Positions 20,550-29,307 of a stretch of DNA of 64,000 bases are shown piece after piece. The notes beneath the pieces were generated by a model that was given only the letters and a program-made list of their open reading frames with translations, had not been told where the DNA came from and ran no database searches. The position numbers were made by a program, and so were the translations under genes. The stretch comes from Cellulomonas sp. (GTDB lineage Bacteria > Actinomycetota > Actinomycetes > Actinomycetales > Cellulomonadaceae), in NCBI RefSeq assembly GCF_015234515.1, contig NZ_JADGMY010000010.1, positions 62,001-126,000 of the forward strand. Direction: 5' to 3'. The stretch's first letter is position 1. Each line of letters opens with the position of its first letter.

Positions 20550-21116
20550 GTGCACCCGCCCTCCCGTCCTCTCGCCGGCGCCGCCCGACGTCACGCCCGG
20601 TCGGTCGTCGCCTGGACGGTCGGTGTCTGCCTGGGTGCCGCCGCGACGTGGGTCGCCGCGGGCGTCGCGGGACCCGCACCGACGGCTCCCCTGGTCACGA
20701 CCGTCTACCGCCTCCCGCTCGACGGGCCAGTCCGCGTCCTGCGCCCTTTCGACCCGCCCGCGCAGCCGTGGCTCGCCGGTCATCGCGGGATCGACCTGTC
20801 GGCGAGCGACGGCGGTCAGGTGCGCGCGCCGGCAGACGGGGTGGTGACGTTCGCGGGCACGGTCGTCGGCCGTGGCGTCGTGTCGGTCCTGCACCACGAC
20901 GGGCGCAGGAGCAGCCTCGAGCCGGTCAGCACGACGCTGCCGCCCGGCACGGTCGTCGTCGCGGGTGACCCGCTCGGCACGGTCGCGGGCGACGCGCACG
21001 GCGGCGTCCCGGGCGGCCCCGCGCTGCACTGGGGCGTACGCGAGGGCGACGTCTACGTCGACCCGTGGGCACTGCTGCCCGGTCGGGGGCCGGTGGTCCT
21101 GCTGCCGGTGCCGTGA
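20550..21116 (+). CDS. M23-type (LytM-like) peptidase, exported
   Basis: A 188-residue protein with an N-terminal transmembrane or signal segment ([23 protein letters not shown]) and a compact M23 beta domain. GHRGIDLSA carries the first zinc ligands (H...D), [19 protein letters not shown] is typical, and [21 protein letters not shown] is the C-terminal active-site strand. The usual HxH reads ALH, so one histidine is missing; this variant is frequent in the copy beside rpsB in actinobacteria, and it may not be an active hydrolase. The GTG at 20550 is the only plausible start, with GAGGG immediately before it. Confidence 0.78.
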   Translation: MHPPSRPLAGAARRHARSVVAWTVGVCLGAAATWVAAGVAGPAPTAPLVTTVYRLPLDGPVRVLRPFDPPAQPWLAGHRGIDLSASDGGQVRAPADGVVTFAGTVVGRGVVSVLHHDGRRSSLEPVSTTLPPGTVVVAGDPLGTVAGDAHGGVPGGPALHWGVREGDVYVDPWALLPGRGPVVLLPVP

Positions 21117-21124
21117 GGCGGGGG

Positions 21125-22054
21125 TCAGGCGTGCTCGGCGTCGCGCAGGCGCGTACGGAGGCGACCCATGGCGGCCGTGTGGATCTGCGAGATGCGCGAC
21201 TCGGTGACACCGAGGACACGACCGATCTCGGCCAGGGTCATGCTCTCGTAGTAGTAGAGGACGACGACGAGCCGCTCACGCTCCCCCAGGCACTCGATCG
21301 CCCGGGACAGCAGGTACTTGGTCTCCTGCGCCTCGACCGAGCCGGCCGGGTCCTCCGCTCGACGGTCACCCAGGGTGTCCGCGAGCGTGGCCGCACCGGG
21401 GCGGTCGTCGCTGCCGGCCAGGAGCTCGTCGAGCGCCGCGATGTTGACCGAGGCCAGCTGGGAGTAGACGGCGCGCAGCTCGCTGACGGGCAGCTCGAGC
21501 CGATGCGCGACCTCAGCCTCGGTGGGCGCACGGTGCAGCGTCGACTCCAGCTCGCCGTAGGCGCGGTCGACGGCCCGGGCCTTGGTGCGCACCGAGCGCG
21601 GGACCCAGTCCATCGCGCGCAGCTCGTCGATGATGGCGCCGCGGATCCGCGACGACGCGTACGACTCGAACTTCACGGCGCGATCCGTGCGGTACTTCTC
21701 GATCGCGTCGATCAGACCGAACATGCCGTACGAGACCAGGTCGGCGTGCTCGACCGTCGACGGCAGGCGCATGCCGATGCGGCCGGCGACCGCCGTCACG
21801 AGGGGCACGTAGTTCAGGATGAGCTGCTCACGGGCCTGGGCGCAGTGCGTCGTCGTGAAGCGGTCCCACGCCATGTCGACGGGCGACTGCTGCTCGACCA
21901 CCTCGGGCGCGGGCGCGGCGACCGCAGGCGCGAGGCCCTCGGGGAGCGCCGTGCGCTGCTGCGGGATGACACCGGTCGGCGCGGTCCCCGGGCCGTAGCC
22001 GCGCAGCGCCGTGCGCGTGTCGGGGCCACCGAGGACCTCATGCAGTGCCGGCAT
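21125..22054 (-). CDS. whiG: FliA/WhiG-family RNA polymerase sigma factor
   Basis: A group 3 sigma factor (309 aa from this start). Region 2 reads LVSYGMFGLIDAIEKYRTDRAVKFESYASSRIRGAI. Region 3 follows (WVPRSVRTKARAVDRAYGELE), and region 4 carries the helix-turn-helix MTLAEIGRVLGVTESRISQIH. Homologues drive flagellar genes in motile actinobacteria and sporulation in Streptomyces; motility is the likelier role here but is not shown. ATG 22054 has GGAG six bases before it. A longer form from GTG 22138, overlapping the xerC stop (GTGA), is possible and would add 28 poorly conserved residues. Confidence 0.88.
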   Translation of the reverse strand: MPALHEVLGGPDTRTALRGYGPGTAPTGVIPQQRTALPEGLAPAVAAPAPEVVEQQSPVDMAWDRFTTTHCAQAREQLILNYVPLVTAVAGRIGMRLPSTVEHADLVSYGMFGLIDAIEKYRTDRAVKFESYASSRIRGAIIDELRAMDWVPRSVRTKARAVDRAYGELESTLHRAPTEAEVAHRLELPVSELRAVYSQLASVNIAALDELLAGSDDRPGAATLADTLGDRRAEDPAGSVEAQETKYLLSRAIECLGERERLVVVLYYYESMTLAEIGRVLGVTESRISQIHTAAMGRLRTRLRDAEHA

Positions 22055-22134
22055 CGTCGGCTCCGTATCTGTGCTGGTGGTGCGCGTCGTCAGGCAGGGG
22101 GAAGGGGCCCCGCCCCGAGTGGTGGTCATGGTCG

Positions 22135-23061
22135 TCACGCCCGCGGATGGGCGAGCTGGAAGGCGGAGCGCAGACGCTCGGCCGAGACGTGGGTGTAGCG
22201 CTGCGTGGTCGACAGGCTCGCGTGCCCGAGGATCTCCTGCACGGTGCGCAGGTCGGACCCGCCCTCGAGCAGGTGCGTGGCCGCGGTGTGACGCAGCGCG
22301 TGGGGTGCGACGTCGTCCACACCGACCAGCGCTGCCAGCTCGTGGACCACCGCGCGGACCTGCCGCTGGTCGATCCGCCCGCCGCGACGGCCGAGCAGCA
22401 GGGCGCCGCGCGAGCCGTCACGGGCCAGACGCGGTCGTCCCGTGCGCAGCCAGGTGCGCACGGCACGCGACGCGGGGCGCCCGAAGGGCACCACCCGCTC
22501 CTTGTCCCCCTTGCCGATCACCCGCAGGGTGAGCTCGTCGAGGTCCAGGTCGTCGACGTCCGCGCCGCACAGCTCACCGACCCGGACGCCCGTCGCGTAC
22601 AGGAGCTCGACCGCCGCCCAGTCGCGCACGTGGACCGGGTCGCCGTCCGCGGCGCGCTCCCGAGCCGCGTCGAGCAGCCGCGTGACGGGCTCGACGGCCA
22701 GGACGGTCGGCAGGGTGCCTGCGGCGCGGGCGGTGCCGAGGCGCAACGTCGGGTTGGCGGCGACGCGGCTCGTGCGGGTGGCCCACGTGAAGAAGGTGCG
22801 GGCGGCCGCCGCGCGCCGTGCGAGCGTCGCGCGGCTGAGATCGGCATTCGCCATCGCCGCCAACCATCCGCGAAGAACTGTGATGTCGATCTCGTCCACA
22901 CGGGTGACGCCATGGCGTACCGCGTGCTCAAGAAGATGCTCCACGTCGCCGACATATGCACGGACGGTGTGCTCCGAGACACCTCGCTGCGCACGCAGGT
23001 GCAGGGCGAAGTCACTGCACAGAAGCGCACGGTGGGGCGCCCCCGGAGTGATCTCTGCCAT
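22135..23061 (-). CDS. xerC: Tyrosine recombinase XerC
   Basis: A site-specific recombinase that, with XerD, resolves chromosome dimers at dif. The 308-residue protein has the SAM-like N-terminal domain and a C-terminal catalytic domain. The catalytic residues are visible: R in ATGVRVGEL, K in VIGKGDKERVVP, H-x-x-R in PHALRHTAATHLLEGG, H in LGHASLSTTQ and the nucleophile Y in RYTHVS. ATG 23061 was chosen because AGGGGG lies six bases upstream; another ATG two codons earlier would abut that sequence. It is upstream of the sigma factor gene. Confidence 0.92.
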   Translation of the reverse strand: MAEITPGAPHRALLCSDFALHLRAQRGVSEHTVRAYVGDVEHLLEHAVRHGVTRVDEIDITVLRGWLAAMANADLSRATLARRAAAARTFFTWATRTSRVAANPTLRLGTARAAGTLPTVLAVEPVTRLLDAARERAADGDPVHVRDWAAVELLYATGVRVGELCGADVDDLDLDELTLRVIGKGDKERVVPFGRPASRAVRTWLRTGRPRLARDGSRGALLLGRRGGRIDQRQVRAVVHELAALVGVDDVAPHALRHTAATHLLEGGSDLRTVQEILGHASLSTTQRYTHVSAERLRSAFQLAHPRA

Positions 23062-23084
23062 CTGCATCCCCCTAAGGTGACGTG

Positions 23085-23195
23085 AGACACGCAGTTCGAC
23101 AAGAGGCGTTCTCGACACCTCTCGAATGCAGTGCACGGATTGGTGGAGGATGTCCGTTCCTCCGGCGCGTAATCCCACGAACGCCGCTTTTTTTC
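23085..23195 (+). ncRNA. Candidate structured small RNA with intrinsic terminator
   Basis: In the xerC-dprA gap the plus strand has three consecutive hairpins: AGAGG/CCTCT (23102-23122), GGAGGA/TCCTCC (23145-23163, 7-base loop) and CGGCG/CGCCG (23163-23186). The last is followed after one base by seven T (23188-23194). Composition is clearly less G+C-rich than the rest of the window. No plus-strand gene precedes it, so a self-standing small RNA of about 100 bases is inferred. The 5' end and promoter are not defined. Confidence 0.4.
23163..23194 (+). terminator. Rho-independent terminator with T7 tract
   Basis: Stem CGGCG...CGCCG (with an inner CGT/ACG extension and a small bulge), one C, then seven T on the plus strand. 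It is the only long T run in the window. On the minus strand the run is A and precedes the hairpin, so it cannot serve dprA. Confidence 0.6.
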
Positions 23196-23204
23196 ACCCG
23201 TCCG

Positions 23205-24419
23205 CTACCTATGCCCCCCAGACACCACCCAACCGGACGCGACCCGCCGTGCCAGGCCGTCGAGCTCGAGGAGCCCGAGCATCGCACGGGCCTGGTCGAG
23301 CGTCGTCCCGGCACGCGCGGCGATCTCCGCCGTGTCGCGCGCGTCACGCCGCGACAGGCCGTCGTGCACACGACGTGCCACCGGGTCCAGGCCGTCGGTC
23401 GGCCGGACGTCGCTCCCGGCCGGCACGGGCGTGAGATCGGCGCCCACGTCCCCGGCGAGCTCCACGACCTCGTCCGCGTCCGTGACGCACACGGCGACCC
23501 CGTCCCGCAGGAGCCGATGGCACCCCGCCGACGCGGCCGACGTGACCGGCCCGGGAACTGCTCCGACCGGTCGCAGCAGGCGCGCCGCGTGGTGCGCCGT
23601 GCTCGCGGCCCCCGAGCGCCACGCGGCCTCCACGACCACGGTCGCACGGGAGGCGGCCGCGATGAGCCTGTTCCGCTGCAGGAACCGCCCGCGGGTGGGC
23701 GTCGAGCCGGGCGGCACCTCGCTGATCAGGCTCCCGCCGGCGCGCACCACCTCCTCGAGCAGGTGCGCGTTGCCGACCGGGTACGCACGGTCCACTCCCC
23801 CGGCGAGCACGACGTGCGTCGCACCGCCGCCCGCGAGCGCACCTCGGTGGGCCGCGGCGTCGATGCCGTAGGCGCCGCCGGAGACCACCACCCAACCCCG
23901 GCGTGCCAGCTCCACGGCGAGGTCGACCGTCACCCGCTCGCCGTAGCTCGTGCTGGCCCGCGCGCCCACGAGCGCCACGGACCGCGAGGCGGTCGGCGGG
24001 GCGCCGCGCACCCACAGGGCGAACGGTGCGAGCGCCGAGAGGTCGTCCAGCCCACGTGGCCAGGCGGGATCGCCGGGGACCACGAGGCGCGCGCCGCACC
24101 TGCGCGCGGCGGCACGGTCGCGCTCGGGGTCGAGCGACGGCCACCGGGCCGCCCACCGGCGGACCCCGACCTCGACACGTCGCCGCAGCGCGTCGTCCAG
24201 CTCACCGGCCGAGCGCTCGAGCCGCGACCAGTCCGGCCGGTCGGTGTCCACGGCGCCCGTGACCCAGGCCAGCGCCACCGCTGCCCCGCACGCCTGGACC
24301 AGAGCCCCCGCGACGGCGTCGCCGGGTTCGGCCAGTGCGCTCCAGACAGCCCGGGCGTGGCGGTCGCTGTCGGGTCCGGCCTGGTCGGGCATGCCCTGCG
24401 ACGCGTGCGTGCCGCTCAT
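23205..24419 (-). CDS. dprA: DNA-processing protein DprA
   Basis: DprA loads RecA on incoming single-stranded DNA in transformation and is widely conserved outside competence. The 404-residue protein has the Rossmann-like core VALVGARASTSYGERVTVDLAVEL, the GGAYGIDAAAHRGAL and GRFLQRNRLIAAAS motifs, and a C-terminal winged-helix-like end (DTAEIAARAGTTLDQARAML). Its ATG overlaps the comM stop (ATGA). The cluster yraN-comM-dprA-xerC is typical of actinobacteria. Confidence 0.94.
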   Translation of the reverse strand: MSGTHASQGMPDQAGPDSDRHARAVWSALAEPGDAVAGALVQACGAAVALAWVTGAVDTDRPDWSRLERSAGELDDALRRRVEVGVRRWAARWPSLDPERDRAAARRCGARLVVPGDPAWPRGLDDLSALAPFALWVRGAPPTASRSVALVGARASTSYGERVTVDLAVELARRGWVVVSGGAYGIDAAAHRGALAGGGATHVVLAGGVDRAYPVGNAHLLEEVVRAGGSLISEVPPGSTPTRGRFLQRNRLIAAASRATVVVEAAWRSGAASTAHHAARLLRPVGAVPGPVTSAASAGCHRLLRDGVAVCVTDADEVVELAGDVGADLTPVPAGSDVRPTDGLDPVARRVHDGLSRRDARDTAEIAARAGTTLDQARAMLGLLELDGLARRVASGWVVSGGHR

Positions 24420-25933
24420 GCCCCGTGCCCCCGGGTCCGCAGCACCAGGGCGTGCGCGACGTCGTGGCGGTGAGGGGCGGCTCGGCCGGCGAGGTCCGCC
24501 ACGGTCCAGGCGACCCGCAGGACCCGGTCGGCACCTCGCAGGCTCAGCGTCCCGCGGTCGACAGCCCGCTCGAGGTCCGCGACGAGGGGACGGTCCGCCC
24601 CCAGACGAGCGTGCAGCGCCCGGCCCGGCACCTCGGCGTTGGTGCGCCACCCCGCCTGGTGCCAGCGGTCGCGCTGCGCGGCACGCGCAGTCGCCACCCG
24701 TCGTGCGACCGTGGCGGTGTCCTCGCCCGCGACGTCGGCAGCGCGGGCCGCCGGCACCTCGAGCTGCAGGTCCACCCGGTCCAGCAGGGGCCCGGACAGC
24801 TTGCCGAAGTACCGTCGGCGCTGCTCGGGCCGGCACGTGCAGGCCAGGCCCTTGCCGACCGCGTGCCCGCACGGGCACGGGTTGGCCGCGAGGACCAGCT
24901 GGAACCGCGCCGGGTACCGCGCGGTGCCGGCCGCGCGGTGCAGCACGAGCTCGCCGTGCTCGAGAGGCTGCCGCAGCGTCTGCAGCACGGCCGAGGTGAA
25001 CTCCGGTGCCTCGTCGAGGAACAGGACCCCGCGGTGCGCGCGGGACGCCGCTCCCGGCCGAGGCAGGCCCGAGCCGCCGCCGACGATGCTCGCGGGCGTC
25101 GCGGTGTGGTGCGGGTCCTCGAACGGAGGGCGGCGGACGAGCCCGCCTCCCGGGTCGAACGTGCCCGCGACCGAGTGCACGGCGGTGACCTCCACGGCGT
25201 CGGCCTCGTCGAGGTCCGGCAGCAGTCCCGGCAGCCGCGCCGCCAGCATCGTCTTGCCGGCGCCGGGCGGTCCGACCATGAGGAGGTGGTGGCCGCCGGC
25301 TGCTGCGACCTCCAGCCCGTACCGCGCCTCGTCCTGGCCGAGCACGTCGCCGAGGTCGGGCTCCCGGCGCGCGGTGACGGCGTGGACCACGTCGCGCACG
25401 GGCTCGACGTCGGGCACCTCGATGTCGGCACCGTGGTGGACGGCCACCTGCGCGAGGCTGTCCGCGGCGAGGACCTGCGCGCCGGGGACGAGGCGCGCTT
25501 CCTCGACGTTGCCACGCGGGACCACGACCCGCGGGTGCCCGGCCGCGACGGCCGCCGCCACCGACGGCAGCACCCCTCGCACGGGCCGCAGCCGGCCGTC
25601 CAGCCCGAGCTCGCCGAGGTGGACCCACCCGGCCACGGACGCGACCTCGACCAGACCGGCACCCGCCAACGTCGCGACGGCGACGGCCAGGTCGAACGAC
25701 GAGCCGGTCTTGGGCAGGGTCGCCGGTGAGAGGTTGACCGTGATGCGTCGCGTCGGCCACGCCAGCCCGGACGACGTCACCGCAGCCCGCACGCGGTCCC
25801 GCGCCTCGGCCAGCGAGGCGTCGGGCAGTCCGACGAGCGTGAAGGCCGGCAGGGACGGCGCCAGGTGGGACTCCACGTCCACGAGGTGACCGACGAGCCC
25901 CACGAGCGCGACGGCGCGCGTGCGCCCGAGCAC
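24416..25933 (-). CDS. comM: YifB/ComM family Mg-chelatase-like ATPase
   Basis: An AAA+ ATPase of the ComM family, a branch-migration helicase in natural transformation where studied. The 505-residue protein has an N-terminal Lon-protease-like fold (TLVGLPDASLAEARDRVRAA), Walker A GPPGAGKTMLA, Walker B GVLFLDEAPEF and a zinc-binding CPCGH...CTC segment. The C-terminal Mg-chelatase part (SLRGADRVLRVAWTVADL) completes it. The GTG at 25931-25933 directly abuts the yraN stop. Confidence 0.94.
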   Translation of the reverse strand: MLGRTRAVALVGLVGHLVDVESHLAPSLPAFTLVGLPDASLAEARDRVRAAVTSSGLAWPTRRITVNLSPATLPKTGSSFDLAVAVATLAGAGLVEVASVAGWVHLGELGLDGRLRPVRGVLPSVAAAVAAGHPRVVVPRGNVEEARLVPGAQVLAADSLAQVAVHHGADIEVPDVEPVRDVVHAVTARREPDLGDVLGQDEARYGLEVAAAGGHHLLMVGPPGAGKTMLAARLPGLLPDLDEADAVEVTAVHSVAGTFDPGGGLVRRPPFEDPHHTATPASIVGGGSGLPRPGAASRAHRGVLFLDEAPEFTSAVLQTLRQPLEHGELVLHRAAGTARYPARFQLVLAANPCPCGHAVGKGLACTCRPEQRRRYFGKLSGPLLDRVDLQLEVPAARAADVAGEDTATVARRVATARAAQRDRWHQAGWRTNAEVPGRALHARLGADRPLVADLERAVDRGTLSLRGADRVLRVAWTVADLAGRAAPHRHDVAHALVLRTRGHGA

Positions 25934-26290
25934 TCAGACCACCCCGACGAGGTGCTCGACCTGCGCCGCGCCTCTGCGCTGCACGAGCACGGCGATGACG
26001 TCGACCCGCACCGACCGGGCGCGCACGTCGTGCTCGCTCAACCACCGGGCGGTGAGTCGTCGCAGGCGTGCCAGCTTGCGGTACGTGACCGCCTCCGCCG
26101 GGTGCCCGTAGGCCGTCGAGCGGCGCGTCTTCACCTCGACCGCGACGACCTCGTCGCCGTCGAGGGCCACGATGTCGAGCTCACCCTCGGCGCACCGCCA
26201 GTTGCGGGCGAGCACCGTCCAACCCGCTTGCGTGACGAATGCCGCCGCCACGTCCTCGCCGTACCGCCCGACCGCGTCCTTCGCCCGCAC
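25934..26290 (-). CDS. YraN/UPF0102 endonuclease-like protein
   Basis: A 118-residue protein of the UPF0102 family with a restriction-endonuclease-like fold. It has GRYGEDVAAAFV and LARNWRCAEGELDIVALDGDEVVAVEVKTR, containing the E...D...E-x-K catalytic pattern of this nuclease superfamily. The biological role is unclear. The GTG at 26290 gives the usual VRAKDAVGRYGED start and has GGAGG eight bases upstream; GTG 26308 would add six residues. It is translationally coupled to comM. Confidence 0.88.
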   Translation of the reverse strand: MRAKDAVGRYGEDVAAAFVTQAGWTVLARNWRCAEGELDIVALDGDEVVAVEVKTRRSTAYGHPAEAVTYRKLARLRRLTARWLSEHDVRARSVRVDVIAVLVQRRGAAQVEHLVGVV

Positions 26291-26435
26291 GTCGACCACC
26301 TCCGGCACCGACCCTGCCCGCGCGCGGGCCGGTCGCGGGTGCGCGGCGTGGGATCGGTGGACGGACCCTCCGGGGGCGGGGGCTGTGGTCGGCTCGGTGC
26401 CGGCGACGACGTCGGGGCGGGCGACCTGGCGACCG

Positions 26436-26759
26436 TCAGCGGGTGAAGCCGGGCCCCGTCCCGAGGTCCAGCTCGGCCTTCGCGAGCTCCTCGACGTTGA
26501 CGTCCTTGAAGGTGACGACCCGGACCGACTTGACGAACCGCGCCGAGCGGTAGACGTCCCAGACCCACGCGTCGACGAGCGACAGCTCGAAGTAGACCTC
26601 GCCCGCGGCGGAGCGGACCTGCAGGTCGACGTGGTTCGCGAGGTAGAAGCGTCGTTCCGTCTCGACGACGTACGAGAAGAGCCCGACCACGTCGCGGTAC
26701 TCGCGGTACAGCGCGAGCTCCATGTCGGTCTCGTAGTTCTCCAGGTCCTCGGCGCTCAC
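26436..26759 (-). CDS. DUF2469 family protein
   Basis: A 107-residue acidic protein highly typical of actinobacteria: SAEDLENYETDMELALYREY, then GLFSYVVETERRFYLANHVD and DAWVWDVYRSARFV, ending with VRVVTFKDVNVEEL. The function is not established. It lies between rnhB and yraN on the same strand, as in many relatives. GTG 26759 gives VSAEDLENY; ATG 26777 would add six residues. Confidence 0.88.
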   Translation of the reverse strand: MSAEDLENYETDMELALYREYRDVVGLFSYVVETERRFYLANHVDLQVRSAAGEVYFELSLVDAWVWDVYRSARFVKSVRVVTFKDVNVEELAKAELDLGTGPGFTR

Positions 26760-26784
26760 CGCACCATCATCCCCCATCGCGCCG

Positions 26785-27612
26785 TCACGACGGTCCGCGC
26801 AGCACCTCGTCCGGCAGCAGCGTGTCGGCGGCCCAGCCGTCACCCGCGGCCGGGACGCTCGGTTCCTGCGTCGTCGGCAGGCGCCAGGACCTGCGGTGCA
26901 GCGGGCTCGGCCCGTGCTCGCGGAGCGCAGCGAGGTGCTCGGGTGCTGCGTAGCCCTTGTTCTCCTCCCACCGGTACTGGGGGTGCGCGACGGCGTGCCG
27001 CACCATCAGGGCGTCGCGCTCGCACTTCGCCAGCACGCTCGCCGCCGCGACGCTCGCGCACGACCGGTCCGCCTTGACCTTCAGATGCACCACGGGCAGC
27101 GAGATCTCCCCCTGCCCGTCGAACAGCTGACCCTGGGTGCCGAACAGGTCCGGCGCCGGCGGTGTGAGCCAGTCGTGCGACCCGTCGAGCACCACCGCGT
27201 CGACGTGCTCGACGACGGCGAGGACCGACCGCAACGCACGCGTCCCCGCCAGCCGCAGCGCCGCGATGATGCCGCGCTCGTCGATCTCGTCCGGCGAGGC
27301 GTGCCCGACGGCACGGGCCACGCCCCAGCGGTCGAGCGAGGGCAGCAGCGCCTGCCGCGCGGCAGGGCTCAGGAGCTTGGAGTCGGCGACGCCGCGCGGC
27401 GCGGACCGGGTGGCGACGTCCACGACGACCACCCCGACCGAGACCGGCCCGGCCAGCGAGCCGCGCCCCACCTCGTCCATCCCGGCGACGTAGCGCAGGC
27501 CGGTGCGCAGCAGGGCGCGCTCGTGGCGCAGGTGGGGCGTGGGACGCGATGTCACGCGACGGGTCGCCCGCCCGGGCACCCGGGCGTCCGCCTCGGGAGC
27601 TGCGGTCGTCAT
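26785..27612 (-). CDS. rnhB: Ribonuclease HII
   Basis: Removes ribonucleotides from DNA and RNA-DNA hybrids. The 275-residue protein has the N-terminal catalytic motif VAGMDEVGRGSLAGPV (DE), VVLDGSHDWL, the basic KVKADRSCASVAAASVLAK and the later HPQYRWEENKGY. About 40 extra residues precede the fold. Its ATG overlaps the lepB stop (ATGA), which ties it to signal peptidase in one transcript. Confidence 0.93.
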   Translation of the reverse strand: MTTAAPEADARVPGRATRRVTSRPTPHLRHERALLRTGLRYVAGMDEVGRGSLAGPVSVGVVVVDVATRSAPRGVADSKLLSPAARQALLPSLDRWGVARAVGHASPDEIDERGIIAALRLAGTRALRSVLAVVEHVDAVVLDGSHDWLTPPAPDLFGTQGQLFDGQGEISLPVVHLKVKADRSCASVAAASVLAKCERDALMVRHAVAHPQYRWEENKGYAAPEHLAALREHGPSPLHRRSWRLPTTQEPSVPAAGDGWAADTLLPDEVLRGPS

Positions 27613-28496
27613 CCCGCGTCGGGCACGTCCGCGAACGTCGCGGACGGGTTCTTCAGGAGGGTGAAACGGTCGACGGGCCAGACCGTGACGAACGCGACGC
27701 CCACGACGTTGGCGACCGGCACCGAGCCACCGCCCGCCGAGCCCTGGTGGCGGCGGGAGTCCGCCGACTGCTGGCGGTTGTCCCCCATCAGCCACAGCGA
27801 GTTCTCCGGGACGACGACGTCGAACTGCATCTCGCTCGGCTGCGAGCCGGGCGCCAGGTAGGGCTCGTCGAGCGGGACCCCGTTGACGGTGATGGGCTCC
27901 CCGGGGCCCGCGCTCGCGACGCGGTCTCCCGGCAGGCCGATGATGCGCTTCACGAGGTGCTCGCCGGCGTCCTGCGGCAGCAGCCCGATGAACGTCAGCC
28001 CCTCGTTGACGGCCTCCGCCATCGCACCCTTCGGCTCCTCGATCACCGGCTGCAACCAGCCGCCGGGATCCTTGAACACGACGATGTCGCCGCGACGCAG
28101 GTCGAAGGGGCCGGGAGTCAGCTTGCTGACCAGGATCCGGTCGTTCTCGACGAGCGTCTGCTCCATCGACTGCGACGGGATGAAGAACGCCTGCACGAGG
28201 AACGTCTTCACGACGAGCGACAGCACGAGCGCGCTGACCAGGATGATCGCCGTCTCGCGGACCCACGACCATGCCGTGGACGGGCGGCGGCGGACGGCGT
28301 TGCGATCGCGGTGCGAGACGGGCGCAGCCTCACCACCGGGGCGCTCGTCGCGCGACCGAGAGGCCCAGTCCTGGCCGGAGCCACCCCCGTGGGCGCCCGT
28401 GGGTGTCCACAGCGGGTGCGCGGCGGTCGGTGGTGCGTCGGCGGGGCGGCCCGAGGACGGCGTCGGCCCCGGTCCGTCGGATCGGAACTCGGTCAC
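27609..28496 (-). CDS. lepB: Signal peptidase I
   Basis: Cleaves signal peptides of secreted proteins at the membrane. The 295-residue protein has an Arg/Pro/Gly-rich cytoplasmic N-terminus of about 80 residues and one transmembrane segment (TAIILVSALVLSLVVKTFLV). The catalytic serine lies in FFIPSQSMEQTL, the catalytic lysine in HLVKRIIGLPGDRV, and box E is NSLWLMGDNRQQSADSR. GTG 28496 (VTEFRSDG) was chosen; GTG 28502 is two codons upstream and neither has a good Shine-Dalgarno. Confidence 0.93.
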   Translation of the reverse strand: MTEFRSDGPGPTPSSGRPADAPPTAAHPLWTPTGAHGGGSGQDWASRSRDERPGGEAAPVSHRDRNAVRRRPSTAWSWVRETAIILVSALVLSLVVKTFLVQAFFIPSQSMEQTLVENDRILVSKLTPGPFDLRRGDIVVFKDPGGWLQPVIEEPKGAMAEAVNEGLTFIGLLPQDAGEHLVKRIIGLPGDRVASAGPGEPITVNGVPLDEPYLAPGSQPSEMQFDVVVPENSLWLMGDNRQQSADSRRHQGSAGGGSVPVANVVGVAFVTVWPVDRFTLLKNPSATFADVPDAG

Positions 28497-28598
28497 CGAC
28501 ACACTCTGACACGGACTCGCGCGCCCCGGGGTCCGGGTGCCACCTCGCGAGACCACCAGGACGCCTCCTGGACGCCCGCTGGACGCCCTGCGAGACGA

Positions 28599-28632
28599 CG
28601 ACGGGCGGGCACCCGAGGGTGCCCGCCCGTCG
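28599..28632 (-). terminator. Perfect 15-bp hairpin downstream of rplS
   Basis: Arms 28599-28613 and 28618-28632 are exact reverse complements (CGACGGGCGGGCACC type) with a CGAG loop, 25 bases after the rplS stop and before lepB. No U tract. It probably ends the rplS message. Confidence 0.7.
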
Positions 28633-28656
28633 CGACGTGCCGGGATCGCGGAGTGC

Positions 28657-29022
28657 TCAGCCCTTCTTGGCCGGAGTGTTCTCGCGCTTCTCCTTGATCT
28701 TCGCCTTCTTGCCGCGCAGCGCACGCAGGTAGTACAGCTTCGCGCGCCGCACGTCACCGCGCGTGACGACCTCGATCGTGTCGATCGACGGCGTGTGCAG
28801 CGGGAAGGTCCGCTCGACGCCCACGGCGAAGCTGATCTTGCGGATCGTGAAGGTCTCGCGCACACCGGCACCCTGGCGGGCGATGACGACACCCTGGAAG
28901 GCCTGGATGCGGGAGCGGTTGCCCTCGACGACCTTCACGTTGACCTTGAGGGTGTCTCCGGGGCGGAAGTCCGGGTGGTCGTGCCGCAGCGATGCTGCGT
29001 CGATCGCGTCGAGCGTCTGCAT
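28657..29022 (-). CDS. rplS: 50S ribosomal protein L19
   Basis: L19 sits at the 30S-50S interface. The 121-residue length is standard. Motifs include [45 protein letters not shown] and the ending [23 protein letters not shown] 29022 gives [13 protein letters not shown]. It is transcribed alone, between trmD and lepB, with its own promoter and hairpin. Confidence 0.97.
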   Translation of the reverse strand: MQTLDAIDAASLRHDHPDFRPGDTLKVNVKVVEGNRSRIQAFQGVVIARQGAGVRETFTIRKISFAVGVERTFPLHTPSIDTIEVVTRGDVRRAKLYYLRALRGKKAKIKEKRENTPAKKG

Positions 29023-29215
29023 GTCGTGTCGCTTCCCCGCCCTGCCGCAGGTCAGGAACGTGATCGACGGGCGCGCGCGTTGCCTGGGCAGGGCACGCGC
29101 CCGTGGTTCGGGTCTGTCGGTGCGGACCGGGTTCCCGGCCGACGGCCGGTCCGGTCCGCGCGTCACGAGCGCTCTCCCCTGCGGCAGAGAGGCGGCGGAC
29201 GCACACCGAGCAGAC

Positions 29216-29245
29216 AGTCTGCCACAGCGGCCCGTCGGGTCCCAA
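29216..29245 (-). promoter_or_regulatory. rplS: Predicted rplS promoter
   Basis: On the minus strand TTGGGA (29240-29245), an 18-base spacer and CAGACT (29216-29221) form a plausible sigma-70-type promoter. It implies a leader of roughly 190 bases before the rplS ATG, containing several G+C-rich stems (for example CCGGCC/GGCCGG in 29125-29150). Confidence 0.45.
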
Positions 29246-29307
29246 TCCCGGCCGTCCCGCCGTCAGCGCGCGCGACGACGCAGGTCGGGACCGCGCGGCC
29301 CGTGGCG

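Noticed and set aside
17069..20968. Very long plus-strand open frame across pyrH, tsf and rpsB
   Set aside because: It runs antisense through three conserved genes and their hairpins, with no recognisable protein.
23163..23194. Considered as a terminator for dprA
   Set aside because: dprA is on the minus strand, where the run becomes A and comes before the stem, so it cannot work in that direction.
23085..23195. Considered as the actinobacterial 6C RNA
   Set aside because: The loops do not contain the runs of six cytosines that define 6C, so no family name was given.
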